Source: Dysgonomonas sp. BGC7 (GTDB taxonomy: Bacteria; Bacteroidota; Bacteroidia; Bacteroidales; Dysgonomonadaceae). Taken from it: a DNA stretch of 64,000 bases. A program made the position numbers and the translations under genes. Under the pieces are notes generated by a model. That model was not told where the DNA came from and made no database searches. It saw nothing but the letters and a program-made list of their open reading frames with translations. Positions within the stretch are counted from its first letter, which is position 1. Each line of letters starts with the position of its first letter. Below are positions 38,001-46,351 of this stretch, piece after piece. The stretch is taken from assembly GCF_001261735.1 (NCBI RefSeq), contig NZ_CVRP01000007.1, positions 248,001 to 312,000 of the forward strand. The letters run 5' to 3'.

Positions 38001-39579
38001 CATTTCATTGATATCACCTCCGCCTCACCATGATATATATTCTATTGAGGATTTGGCTCAGTTGATCTTCGATTTGAAAAGCGTTAATCCCATTGCTCAG
38101 ATTAGTGTAAAACTTGTGTCGGAGAGTGGTGTAGGTACTGTTGCTGCCGGTGTAGCTAAAGCAAAGGCAGACCGTATTGTTATCAGTGGATGCGAAGGTG
38201 GTACAGGAGCCAGTCCTGCTAGTTCGATCAAGCATGCGGGCTTACCGTTAGAGATAGGTTTGGCCGAAGTGCAACAAACTCTTGTATTGAACAATCTTCG
38301 TGGTCAGGTCTATCTTCAGACCGATGGCCAATTGAAAACAGGTCATGATATTATTGTTGCAGCTATGTTAGGTGCAGAAGAGTTTGGCTTTGCTACAAGT
38401 GCGTTGATTGTTTTGGGATGTATTATGATGCGCAAATGTCATCTGAATACTTGTCCTGTAGGTGTGGCTACACAGAATGAAGAACTAAGAAAGAAATTTA
38501 TAGGGCGTAGCGAATATCTTGTTAATTATTTCAACTTTTTAGCAGAAGAGGTGCGTGAGTATTTGGCTTCGTTGGGTGTTAAATCTCTCGATGAGGTTGT
38601 CGGGCGTGCTGATTTGCTTAAATATGTAAAAAGCGATGTGAATAAGAAGGTTGAAAAGATGGACTTATCTCGTTTGATATATTTCCCTAAAGAAGCTAAA
38701 ACAAATGCGATACATCGTGTTAAGGAACAGGAGCATAAGCTCGATGATGTTCTCGACCTTAAGCTGATTACTACATCTCGCCTAGCTATTGACAAGGCTA
38801 TGCCGATAGAAATATCTCGCACAATAAGAAATACAGACCGAACTGTGGGTGCAATGCTGTCGGGCGAAATAGCAAAAAAATATGGTAATGCCGGTTTGCC
38901 AGCCGATACTATTAAATGTACATTTCAGGGTTCTGCCGGACAGAGCTTCGGTGCATTTTTGGCACATGGTGTAACTTTCAGATTGGAAGGAGATGCGAAC
39001 GACTATGTCGGAAAAGGATTGTCGGGAGGTAAAATAGTAATTGTTCCTCCAGCTGTTTCAACATTCCGTCCCGAAGAGAATATCATAGCGGGTAACACAT
39101 TACTCTATGGTGCTACATCCGGAGAAATTTATATTAATGGTAGAGTAGGAGAGCGCTTTTGTGTACGCAATAGTGGTGCTACTGCTGTTGTGGAAGGAGC
39201 AGGAGATCACTGCTGCGAATATATGACAGGCGGGCGCACTGTAGTGTTGGGTAAGACAGGACGTAACTTTGCTGCTGGCATGAGTGGAGGAGTTGCTTAT
39301 GTATATAATGTGGACGATGATTTCGATTACTTCTGTAATATGCAAATGGTAGAGTTGACATTGATAGAAGACACGTATGATAGTCGTGAGCTACGTCAGT
39401 TGATTACCAATCATTATACTTATACAAACAGTCCCCTGGCGAAATTTATTCTCGACAACTGGAACACAGAAGTAGAACGGTTTATGAAGGTTACTCCTAT
39501 CGAATACAAGAAAGTGTTGCAAGACGAAAAATTGGAAGCTATAAAACAAAAAATAGCTCAGGTAGAATTTGATTATTAA
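35062..39579 (+). CDS. gltB: Glutamate synthase large subunit
   Basis: 1,505 residues from the ATG at 35062. It is an Ntn-type glutaminase: the nucleophile Cys22 in EHDACGVGLV would be exposed by removal of a 21-residue propeptide. Later come MTHRGAENADNKTGDGAG, VHSRFSTNTFPTW and NGLRPARY. The FMN barrel contains GEGGELPERF, GAKPGEGGQLPGFKV and GCEGGTGASPASS. The 3Fe-4S motif is CHLNTCPVGVAT, and the C-terminal GXGXG beta-helix has FAAGMSGGVAYV. It makes two glutamates from glutamine and 2-oxoglutarate, completing the GS-GOGAT cycle with glnN. Confidence 0.97.
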   Translation: MQDLRSAMQYGLYDSTYEHDACGVGLVLHMKGAKSHAIVENGLRVLENMTHRGAENADNKTGDGAGIMLQIPHEFILLQGIPVPEKGHYGTGLVFLPKGDAEAESCMITLTQYVDKEGLKLLAVRDVPVNSEILGEMALSNEPQIKQIFIVGEEGISQEDLEHKLYLLRKKIEKEIIKSKVFSQETKRAFYIVSLSTKRIIYKGMLSSEQLRHYYPDLLNPHLTSAIALVHSRFSTNTFPTWDLAHPFRMVAHNGEINTIKGNRLWMEARESVLKSDLLGNINDLWPIVQPHMSDSASFDNVLEFLVMSGKSLPHAMAMMVPESWNDKNPISRDLKAFYEYHSLFMEPWDGPATLLFSDGRYAGGLLDRNGLRPARYLMTHSDIMVVASEMGVLPFEPSEIKEKGRLRPGKMLMVDTETGTIQYDAELKEDLAKAYPYREWLSKNRLSLDDISSGRAPKYGVDNYTKLLKVFGYYKEDIEKILMPMAIEGKEPTASMGNDTPIAVLSNKPQRLFTYFRQLFAQVTNPPIDPIREELVMSLAGYIGSLHKNILEPIPEHTKMVGLSNPFLSNRELDLLIHLQYKGFKCEVLPMLFDPKQGATGMEKAIDEMCKSAEKAVDNGNNYIILSDRGVNSENAAIPSLLAVSAVHHYLIERRKRMQIDIVVESAEPREVMHFALLFGYGANAVNPYLALAVIEDLVKKGDVHLDFHTAMKNYVKSINKGLLKTMSKMGISTLKSYLGAQIFEAVGIGSSVINKYFSGTTSKIEGIDLGDIASDTLEAYYEAFEEDFVDPSLVSQGIYAWRRNGEYHAWNPETIMNLQMSTRLGSYKKFKEYTKSIDTKPEKIFLRDFLDFDPAKNPLDISEVEPVSSIMKRFVTGAMSFGSISREAHEAMAVAMNAIGGKSNTGEGGELPERFATNARSSIKQVASGRFGVTAEYLVNADELQIKIAQGAKPGEGGQLPGFKVDQIIAKTRHSIPGISLISPPPHHDIYSIEDLAQLIFDLKSVNPIAQISVKLVSESGVGTVAAGVAKAKADRIVISGCEGGTGASPASSIKHAGLPLEIGLAEVQQTLVLNNLRGQVYLQTDGQLKTGHDIIVAAMLGAEEFGFATSALIVLGCIMMRKCHLNTCPVGVATQNEELRKKFIGRSEYLVNYFNFLAEEVREYLASLGVKSLDEVVGRADLLKYVKSDVNKKVEKMDLSRLIYFPKEAKTNAIHRVKEQEHKLDDVLDLKLITTSRLAIDKAMPIEISRTIRNTDRTVGAMLSGEIAKKYGNAGLPADTIKCTFQGSAGQSFGAFLAHGVTFRLEGDANDYVGKGLSGGKIVIVPPAVSTFRPEENIIAGNTLLYGATSGEIYINGRVGERFCVRNSGATAVVEGAGDHCCEYMTGGRTVVLGKTGRNFAAGMSGGVAYVYNVDDDFDYFCNMQMVELTLIEDTYDSRELRQLITNHYTYTNSPLAKFILDNWNTEVERFMKVTPIEYKKVLQDEKLEAIKQKIAQVEFDY

Positions 39580-39594
39580 AAGGAGGAATGAATC

Positions 39595-41016
39595 ATGGGT
39601 AATCCGAAAGCATTTTTAACAGTAAAAAGAAAAGACGCAGGATATCGTCCGGTTCAGGAACGCATCCTCGATTTTGGAGAAGTAGAACAAACTCTAAATA
39701 CAGAAGATAGACGTGAGCAGGCATCACGTTGTATGGACTGTGGCATCCCATTCTGTCATTGGGGATGTCCGTTAGGAAATAAAATGCCCGAATGGCAAGA
39801 ATATATTTATAAAGGAAATTGGAAGCTGGCAGCCGAAGTACTGATGCAGACAAATGATTTTCCGGAATTTACAGGACGTATATGTCCTGCTCCGTGCGAA
39901 AAATCATGCGTTTTGTCCATACATCGGGCTCCGGTAACAATCCGTGAGAATGAGGCTTCTGCTCTCGAGCATGCTTTTAATGAAGGCTTTATTCTTCCGA
40001 AGATTCCGGCATCCAGAACAGGAAAGAAAGTAGCTGTTATCGGATCAGGCCCTTCAGGGCTGGCCGCTGCTAATCAGTTGAATCAAAAAGGGCATGAGGT
40101 TACTGTTTTCGAAAAAAGTAATAGTGTCGGAGGTTTGCTGCGATATGGTATTCCAGACTTTAAACTGAATAAGAATATTATCGACAGACGCCTGAAGCTG
40201 ATGGAGGCAGAAGGAATTAAATTCGTTACCAATACCGAAATAGGAAAAGATGTAAAGGGTAAAGATATTCTTAAGCAATACGATGCAGTCTGTGTTGCTG
40301 TAGGTTCACAAGTTCCTCGGAATCTTCCTGTTGATGGACGCGACTTGAAAGGAGTATATTATGCAATGGAATATCTTGCAATGCAAAATAAGTTGATAGC
40401 AAAGGAAAGAGTACCTGCCGGACAAGTCATTGATGCTAAAGGAAAAAATATATTAGTGATCGGGGGTGGAGACACCGGATCGGACTGTATAGGCACAGCT
40501 AATCGTCAGGGTGCTGCTAGTATATTGCAGATTGAAATACTTCCTAAGCCGAAGAAACTGGATGATATGGAGAATCCTTGGCCGGAGCCATATCCGGTTG
40601 TGTTGAAAACCTCTTCGTCTCATCTCGAAGGATGTGAACGTCGTTGGTCTCTGAATACAAAACGTTTCATTGGAGAGAATGGAAAGCTTACTGCTGTTGA
40701 ACTTGTCGAAATAGCATGGGATAAAGATGAAAAAGGCAACCATATAATGAAAGAAGTGGGCGAACCTGAGATATTGAAAGTTGATCTGGTTTTTCTTGCT
40801 CTTGGTTTTGTGCATCCTATTCAAGAAGGGTTGCTGCAAGAGCTTGGTCTGGAGTTAGATGCCCGTAAAAATATTGCTACTAATGCAAAACGAGAAACCA
40901 GTCTTTCTAAAGTTTTTGGAACAGGAGACTGTGTGAGTGGTCAGTCTTTAGTGGTTAAGTGTATTGCTTCGGGTCGAGAAACAGCGAAGCATATAGACGA
41001 TTTTCTGAAGGTATAA
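39595..41016 (+). CDS. gltD: Glutamate synthase small subunit
   Basis: A 473-residue FAD/NAD(P)H electron-entry subunit. N-terminal cluster motifs are CMDCGIPFCHWGCPLGN and CPAPCEKSCV. The FAD fold has VAVIGSGPSGLAAA and GGLLRYGIPDFKL; the NAD(P) fold has VIGGGDTGSDCIGT; the end carries FGTGDCVSGQSLVV. It begins 15 bases after gltB with AGGAGG-like sequence in the gap. Confidence 0.97.
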   Translation: MGNPKAFLTVKRKDAGYRPVQERILDFGEVEQTLNTEDRREQASRCMDCGIPFCHWGCPLGNKMPEWQEYIYKGNWKLAAEVLMQTNDFPEFTGRICPAPCEKSCVLSIHRAPVTIRENEASALEHAFNEGFILPKIPASRTGKKVAVIGSGPSGLAAANQLNQKGHEVTVFEKSNSVGGLLRYGIPDFKLNKNIIDRRLKLMEAEGIKFVTNTEIGKDVKGKDILKQYDAVCVAVGSQVPRNLPVDGRDLKGVYYAMEYLAMQNKLIAKERVPAGQVIDAKGKNILVIGGGDTGSDCIGTANRQGAASILQIEILPKPKKLDDMENPWPEPYPVVLKTSSSHLEGCERRWSLNTKRFIGENGKLTAVELVEIAWDKDEKGNHIMKEVGEPEILKVDLVFLALGFVHPIQEGLLQELGLELDARKNIATNAKRETSLSKVFGTGDCVSGQSLVVKCIASGRETAKHIDDFLKV

Positions 41017-41038
41017 TTAATTAAACACACTGATAGGA

Positions 41039-41074
41039 GGGTGGTATCTTTATTCTAAAGATATTACCCTTTTT
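41039..41074 (+). terminator. Terminator of gltBD
   Basis: GGGTGGTATCTTTA pairs with TAAAGATATTACCC (one G-T pair) across a short loop, then five Ts. Confidence 0.7.
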
Positions 41075-41089
41075 ATTTGAAGACATGCT

Positions 41090-41115
41090 GGCTAAAAAAG
41101 AATTACTTTTTAGCC
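41090..41115. other. Inverted repeat upstream of the NlpC/P60 gene
   Basis: GGCTAAAAA and TTTTTAGCC, nine perfect base pairs around an eight-base centre. No T-run follows on either strand; it may be a protein-binding site or a folded leader. Confidence 0.35.
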
Positions 41116-41223
41116 TCATTCAAATTTAGTGTAATAATAACTATCTTTATCAAGACTTAAGAGCTTAGGCTTATTTGAAAATATATGATGTGATTAAAAA
41201 CCAGCTCCTACAAAAAAATAATT

Positions 41224-41766
41224 ATGGGTAAACTATCGATAAGATATATCTTTTTTGTCATTCTTTCTGTTGTTTTGTTTCCATCTTGTAGAACTTCTCA
41301 GCCGGCTACTCTATACGATCCTTTACAAGTGGCTGATTTGTCCGATAGGCTTGGAGTAGAACTCAAAAATACAGATAAAGAAGATGATCTCAATATGCCA
41401 TTATATGCAGAAGCTTCTTTGTGGCTGGGTGTTCCTTACAGATATGCGGGTTTGTCCCGAAAAGGCCTCGATTGTTCCGGTTTTACATATTTGATATACC
41501 AAAAGGTATATGGTATAATATTGCCACGGTCTACTTCCGATCTGGCGAAACATAAGATGCATAAAGTTTCGAAGCATAATTTGCGGACAGGTGATTTAGT
41601 ATTTTTTTCTACTTCGAAAAATCATAATAGGATAAATCATGTGGGAATTTATCTTAAAGACGGATTCTTTATTCATGCCTCTACATCGAAAGGGGTAATT
41701 GTTAGTCATATTAACGAGGATTATTATAATAGAACATGGAAAAAAGGAGGAAGAATAAAGACTTAA
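41224..41766 (+). CDS. NlpC/P60 peptidoglycan endopeptidase lipoprotein
   Basis: A 180-residue C40 peptidase with lipoprotein signal ending FPSC (Cys22). Catalytic residues are Cys84 in LDCSGFTY, His139 in NHVGIYL and His151 in FIHASTS, with the usual RSTSDLAKH and GDLVFFST. The family cuts the gamma-D-Glu-diaminopimelate bond of stem peptides. A related gene follows about 100 bases downstream; the spacer contains a 7-bp hairpin (41801-41819) without a T-run. Confidence 0.9.
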   Translation: MGKLSIRYIFFVILSVVLFPSCRTSQPATLYDPLQVADLSDRLGVELKNTDKEDDLNMPLYAEASLWLGVPYRYAGLSRKGLDCSGFTYLIYQKVYGIILPRSTSDLAKHKMHKVSKHNLRTGDLVFFSTSKNHNRINHVGIYLKDGFFIHASTSKGVIVSHINEDYYNRTWKKGGRIKT

Positions 41767-41869
41767 TTCTGAACTTCTTAAAATAATATAAAAATGATCA
41801 ATAACATATATCATGTTATCTATATCTAATTGAAATTTCCTATTTTTATCCGATTTAAAAATCGAGCAC

Positions 41870-42625
41870 ATGTCTGTAAAAAGGAAATTACTAAAAGTAT
41901 CATCTTTATTTATATTGTTTTCTATGAGTATGCTGCATGTTGCAGCTATTACTCCGAAACATTCTAAATCGAGTAAGAATAAGCCTAAACAAAGTGCTGT
42001 GACTACTAAGAAAGTAAAAGTAGAACAGTCTTCTCATCATAATATAGCTGTTACGACCTCCGATGGCGAATCTGTTACCTTGCCGAAGGTAAAGCAAAAG
42101 TTGGTTGATAACTCTCTTCTCTCAGCTTCAGTATCTAGTGATTTGATGGCCGATGCAAGCTTTTCTAAGTCTTTGGCCTCTTTACAACAGCGTTTGATAG
42201 AAAAGAAAGAAATGGAAGAACTATCATCTCTTTTAGGTGTAACTATTGCTGATGTGACTTTGCTACCTCTTTATCGAGAGGCAGCAGATTGGTTAGGTAC
42301 ACGTTATCGTAGAGGAGGGATGAGTCGTAAAGCGGTAGATTGTTCAGGATTTACAAATATTATCTATAAAAATGTATTTGGTATACAGCTAGACCGAGTT
42401 AGTACAGCGATAGCAAAAAATGTAACAGAATCTATAGCTAAAGAAGATTTATTGCCCGGAGATATGGTATTCTTTTCTACATTTAATAAGAAATATATCA
42501 ATCATGTAGGAGTATATATTGGTGATGGCAAATTTATCCATGCTTCTATTAAGCACGGTGTAATAGTTAGCACCTTGTCTGAAGGTTATTATAGTAAAGC
42601 TTGGCGAAAAGGCGGAAGAATATAA
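41870..42625 (+). CDS. NlpC/P60 peptidoglycan endopeptidase, secreted, with Lys-rich linker
   Basis: A 251-residue C40 peptidase with a signal peptide ending about VAAIT, not a lipobox. A basic Ser/Lys linker (about 30-55) and a helical segment precede the catalytic domain. Catalytic residues are Cys158 in VDCSGFTN, His212 in NHVGVYI and His224 in FIHASIK. The domain matches its upstream neighbour closely (EAADWLGTRYRRGGMSRKAVDCSG versus EASLWLGVPYRYAGLSRKGLDCSG), so the pair is a tandem duplication that diverged in membrane anchoring. Confidence 0.9.
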   Translation: MSVKRKLLKVSSLFILFSMSMLHVAAITPKHSKSSKNKPKQSAVTTKKVKVEQSSHHNIAVTTSDGESVTLPKVKQKLVDNSLLSASVSSDLMADASFSKSLASLQQRLIEKKEMEELSSLLGVTIADVTLLPLYREAADWLGTRYRRGGMSRKAVDCSGFTNIIYKNVFGIQLDRVSTAIAKNVTESIAKEDLLPGDMVFFSTFNKKYINHVGVYIGDGKFIHASIKHGVIVSTLSEGYYSKAWRKGGRI

Positions 42626-42643
42626 AAATTAGTATAAACGAAT

Positions 42644-42679
42644 AAAAAAGGATGGCTTGAGATCAAGCCATCCTTTTTT
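42644..42679. terminator. Terminator between NlpC/P60 and serA
   Basis: A near-perfect 36-base palindrome: A6, GGATGGCTTGA, GA, TCAAGCCATCC, T6. Serves both convergent genes. Confidence 0.85.
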
Positions 42680-42703
42680 GTTGTATTGTAAATAAGTAAT
42701 TTC

Positions 42704-43627
42704 TTACTTCTTATTTACTCGGAATCGCTCATTACCATTTGCTATAAAATCAACAATCTGGTTTGCGGCAGCTATACCTGCATTAGTATTAGCTTCTGCT
42801 GTTTGAGCTCCCATTTTCTTAGGAGTCGAGAAATAGCGACCAGTAAACTTTTCCGCCATTTCGGAATGATTACCCGGCATAATGTCCGTAACGTATTTAA
42901 AATCTTTACGATCTTCCATTAGTTTTACTATTTCAGTCTCATTTATAACTTCCTTACGAGCAGTATTGATTAATAACGCATTTTTAGGCATTTTACTTAA
43001 TAATGCATAATTAATCGAATTCTTGGTTTCTGCTGTAGCTGGTATATGTAATGATACAAATTGACAAGTAGTATATAAATCATCTGCCGAAGCAACTGCT
43101 TTTACCCCTTCTTTTTCTATGGCTTCTGCTGATAGGAAAGGATCATATGCATATACGTCCATACCAAAGCCTTTGGCTACACGTGCAACATTACGTCCTA
43201 CGTTGCCATAAGCATGAATACCTAGCTTTTTACCCATCAGTTCTGTCCCAGATGTACCGTTGTAGAAATTACGAACTGCATATACAGCCAGCCCTAAAGC
43301 CAGTTCTGCTACTGCGTTAGCATTCTGTCCGGGTGTATTCATTACACATATGCTGTTCGCTGTAGCAGTATCAAGATCTATGTTGTCGAATCCGGCTCCT
43401 GCACGAACCACTATTTTCATGTTCTTTGCCGCGTCAAGCACTTCTTTATCGAAAATGTCGCTACGAATAATTGCTGCGTCAATATTTGCTACAGCATCCA
43501 ATAACTGCTGTTTTTCTGTATATTTCTCTAAAAGCACGAGTTCGTATCCAGCTTTCTCTACTACATTTCTAATACCTGTTACCGCTTCTGCTGCAAATGG
43601 TTTATCTGTTGCTATTAATACTTTCAT
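42704..43627 (-). CDS. serA: D-3-phosphoglycerate dehydrogenase, short form
   Basis: A 307-residue D-isomer-specific 2-hydroxyacid dehydrogenase. It shows RAGAGFDNIDLDTA, the NAD motif GIHAYGNVGRNVARV, LHIPATAETKNSI and LINTARKEVINE; His/Glu-type residues lie in DIMPGNHS. It lacks the C-terminal ACT domain, so serine feedback of the E. coli type is not expected. It is 12 bases downstream of serC in the same operon, which supports phosphoglycerate as substrate. Confidence 0.9.
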   Translation of the reverse strand: MKVLIATDKPFAAEAVTGIRNVVEKAGYELVLLEKYTEKQQLLDAVANIDAAIIRSDIFDKEVLDAAKNMKIVVRAGAGFDNIDLDTATANSICVMNTPGQNANAVAELALGLAVYAVRNFYNGTSGTELMGKKLGIHAYGNVGRNVARVAKGFGMDVYAYDPFLSAEAIEKEGVKAVASADDLYTTCQFVSLHIPATAETKNSINYALLSKMPKNALLINTARKEVINETEIVKLMEDRKDFKYVTDIMPGNHSEMAEKFTGRYFSTPKKMGAQTAEANTNAGIAAANQIVDFIANGNERFRVNKK

Positions 43628-43639
43628 TATTACACCTTC

Positions 43640-44713
43640 TTATTTAGCTATTTTCTTTTCAAACTCCTGCATTGCATCAACAAGAGCCTGTACTCCTTCT
43701 ATTGGCATTGCATTATAAATAGAAGCACGGAAACCACCTACCGAACGGTGACCTTTAAGTTCGTACAAACCTCTTTCTTTAGCAAAGGCTAAGAAATCAG
43801 CTTCATTTCCTTCATATTCTGAAGAAAGGACAAAACAAACATTCATCAATGAGCGGTCTTCAACTGCACATGTTCCTTTAAATACAGGATTTCTGTCTAT
43901 TTCGTTATATAATAATGTAGCTTTTTCTTTATTTTTCTTGTACATAGCAGGTATCCCACCATTGGCCTTTAGCCATCTCAATGTCTGCATGGCTGCATAA
44001 ATAGGCACTACAGGAGGAGTGTTAAACATAGATCCATTTTCTATGTGAGTACGGTAATCGAGCATAGTAGGTATAGGACGATTTACTTTACCTAATATTT
44101 CATCTTTTACAATTACAAATGTTACTCCGGCAGGGGCAAGATTTTTCTGAGCTCCACCATATATCAACGCATACTTAGAAACATCTACTGGACGAGAGAA
44201 TATATCAGAAGACATATCTGCTACCAATGGTACCGGAGAGTCTAAATCTGTATGTATCTCTGTACCGAAGATTGTATTGTTAGTTGTGATATGAAAATAG
44301 TCTGCATCTGTTGGAATCACATAATCTTTAGGTATATAAGTGAAATTAGCCGGTTTTGATGAAGCAACTTCTACTACTTCTCCAAATAGTTTTGCCTCTT
44401 TTTGAGCTTTACTTGCCCATGTTCCGGTATTCAAGTAAGCAGCTTTTTTCTCTAACAAGTTATAAGGAACCATGCAAAATTGTAAGCTGGCACCGCCCCC
44501 AAGAAATAGAACCGAGTAACCGGCCGGAATATCCAGCAATTCTTTAAACAATTCCACAGCTTCGTCCATCACAGCTTGAAAGTCTTTACCTCTATGGCTT
44601 ACTTCCATTAAAGAAAAAGACGAGCCATTGAAGTCTAATATGGCTTTTGCTGTTTCCTCTATTGTTTGTTGAGGAAGAATTGACGGTCCCGCGCTAAAAT
44701 TATATTTCTTCAT
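43640..44713 (-). CDS. serC: Phosphoserine aminotransferase
   Basis: A 357-residue class-V PLP enzyme beginning [14 protein letters not shown], with [28 protein letters not shown], the PLP Lys in [12 protein letters not shown] and [16 protein letters not shown] near the end. First gene of serC-serA. A plausible minus-strand promoter (TTTG at 44789-44792, 17-base spacer, TAATTTTG at 44764-44771) lies upstream. Confidence 0.96.
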   Translation of the reverse strand: MKKYNFSAGPSILPQQTIEETAKAILDFNGSSFSLMEVSHRGKDFQAVMDEAVELFKELLDIPAGYSVLFLGGGASLQFCMVPYNLLEKKAAYLNTGTWASKAQKEAKLFGEVVEVASSKPANFTYIPKDYVIPTDADYFHITTNNTIFGTEIHTDLDSPVPLVADMSSDIFSRPVDVSKYALIYGGAQKNLAPAGVTFVIVKDEILGKVNRPIPTMLDYRTHIENGSMFNTPPVVPIYAAMQTLRWLKANGGIPAMYKKNKEKATLLYNEIDRNPVFKGTCAVEDRSLMNVCFVLSSEYEGNEADFLAFAKERGLYELKGHRSVGGFRASIYNAMPIEGVQALVDAMQEFEKKIAK

Positions 44714-44763
44714 TAGTCTATAAAAATTTAGGAAATTAGTATTTTTCTCTCACTTCAGAATAT

Positions 44764-44792
44764 CAAAATTACGAATTATATCTTAAAACAAA
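44764..44792 (-). promoter_or_regulatory. Candidate promoter of serC-serA
   Basis: TTTG and TAATTTTG on the minus strand; the 17-base spacer is a little short of the usual 19-21. Confidence 0.4.
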
Positions 44793-44905
44793 GAGATTTA
44801 ATAAGAAATATATTTTCTGTGTATTATCTTTATTGTCAAAATGTTTGCTGTGATTTATTTTGTATCTATTTTTCAATAATATTCGTCCTGTTTTTATTGT
44901 TTTTA

Positions 44906-44913
44906 TATATTTG
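44906..44913 (+). promoter_or_regulatory. Candidate -7 box of the DUF1015 gene
   Basis: TATATTTG, 90 bases before the start at 45003; -33 box unclear. Confidence 0.4.
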
Positions 44914-45002
44914 TAAGTAATAAAAAGAAAGCATTCGGATTGAAATTATTTATTCTTTATAAGAATAAAACTTGTATAACCTTATAATAAAGCTGAAACA
45001 CT

Positions 45003-46247
45003 ATGGCTATCATTAAACCATTCAAAGGGGTAAGACCACCCAAGTCTATTGTAAAAGAAGTCGTTTCCCGACCTTACGATGTTCTTAGTTCACTAGAAGC
45101 GCGCCTTGAAGCCGAAGGCAATGAAAAATCGCTATATAGAATTATTAAGCCGGAAATAGACTTTCCGGAGATGATAGATGAGCATCATCCTGATGTGTAT
45201 AAGCGGGCAGTAGATAATTTTAATAAATTTCAGGAAAACGGATGGCTGGTACAAGATCCCGATGAATACTATTATGTATATGCTCAGACAATGAATGGAA
45301 AGACTCAATATGGTTTAGTGGTATGCTCGCATGTTGAGGATTATATGAACGATAAGATAAAAAAACATGAACTGACCCGAAGAGATAAAGAAGAGGATCG
45401 GATGAAGCATGTGCGCATAAATAATGCAAATATAGAGCCTGTGTTTTTTGCATATCCAGACAATGAAGAGCTTGATGCCATAGTGCAAAAAACAATAGCA
45501 ATGCCGTCCGAATATGACTTTGTTGCAATCGATGGAGTAGGTCATCATTTTTGGGTTATCAGAGAGAAGAAAGATATAGAGCGAATAACAGAGATATTTG
45601 CTATGATACCAAATCTCTATATTGCTGATGGACATCATCGTTCGGCAGCGGCTGCTTTGGTTGGAGCTGAGAAGGCAAAACAAAATTCGAACCATAAAGG
45701 AGATGAGGAATATAACTATTTTATGGCTGTATGTTTTCCTGACAATCAGCTGAATATTATAGACTACAATCGCCTTGTAAAAGATCTTAACGGACTGACT
45801 ATTGCTGAGTTGTTGGAAAAACTCGAAAAACACTTTATTATAGAGTCAAAAGGCGGTGATATTACAGCACCAACGGGCTTGCACAATTTCTCGATATACG
45901 TCGATGAAAAATGTTATAGTCTGACGGCTAAAGAAGGTACTTATGATGATAATGATCCTATTGGCGTTCTGGATGTAACCATCTCTTCCAAGTATATACT
46001 TGATGAGATATTGGGAATAAAGGATCTACGATCTGACAAGCGCATCGATTTTGTGGGCGGAATCAGAGGCTTGGGAGAATTGAAAAAACGAGTAGATAGT
46101 GGAGAAATGCAATTCGCCTTGGCTCTTTATCCTGTTACCATGAAACAATTGATGGATATTGCTGATTCCGGTAATATTATGCCCCCCAAAACAACTTGGT
46201 TCGAGCCTAAATTAAGATCGGGGCTAGTAATACATAAGCTAGATTGA
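45003..46247 (+). CDS. DUF1015 (SerC-associated) protein
   Basis: A 414-residue DUF1015 protein: AIIKPFKGVRPPKSIVKEVVSRPYDVL, the conserved YIADGHHRSAAA, and FVGGIRGLGELKKRV near the end. The family often occurs next to serC/serA, as here (divergent, 289 bases away), and is thought to be a kinase-like or serine-metabolism protein; some members phosphorylate free serine. That role is possible but not shown by the sequence. Confidence 0.85.
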   Translation: MAIIKPFKGVRPPKSIVKEVVSRPYDVLSSLEARLEAEGNEKSLYRIIKPEIDFPEMIDEHHPDVYKRAVDNFNKFQENGWLVQDPDEYYYVYAQTMNGKTQYGLVVCSHVEDYMNDKIKKHELTRRDKEEDRMKHVRINNANIEPVFFAYPDNEELDAIVQKTIAMPSEYDFVAIDGVGHHFWVIREKKDIERITEIFAMIPNLYIADGHHRSAAAALVGAEKAKQNSNHKGDEEYNYFMAVCFPDNQLNIIDYNRLVKDLNGLTIAELLEKLEKHFIIESKGGDITAPTGLHNFSIYVDEKCYSLTAKEGTYDDNDPIGVLDVTISSKYILDEILGIKDLRSDKRIDFVGGIRGLGELKKRVDSGEMQFALALYPVTMKQLMDIADSGNIMPPKTTWFEPKLRSGLVIHKLD

Positions 46248-46251
46248 ACAA

Positions 46252-46299
46252 AATAATAAAGGCCGGTGTAAGAGAGATCGAACACCGGCTTTTATTATT
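46252..46299 (+). terminator. Terminator of the DUF1015 gene
   Basis: Stem GCCGGTGT/ACACCGGC extended by AATAATAAA/TTTATTATT across a single mismatch; 12-base loop. Confidence 0.8.
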
Positions 46300-46330
46300 T
46301 GTTAGTATTAGTATATAAATACTATATTTG
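46298..46330 (+). promoter_or_regulatory. Promoter of pncB
   Basis: TTTG (46298-46301), 21-base spacer, TATATTTG (46323-46330), just ahead of the ATG at 46352. The -33 box overlaps the preceding terminator. Confidence 0.6.
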
Positions 46331-46351
46331 TTTTGCAAATAAAAACAACTT

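Noticed and set aside
41165-41215. Possible third copy of the type 2 repeat (AGCTCCTAC at 41208-41216)
   Set aside because: Only nine bases match the reverse complement of the repeat end; the rest does not align convincingly.
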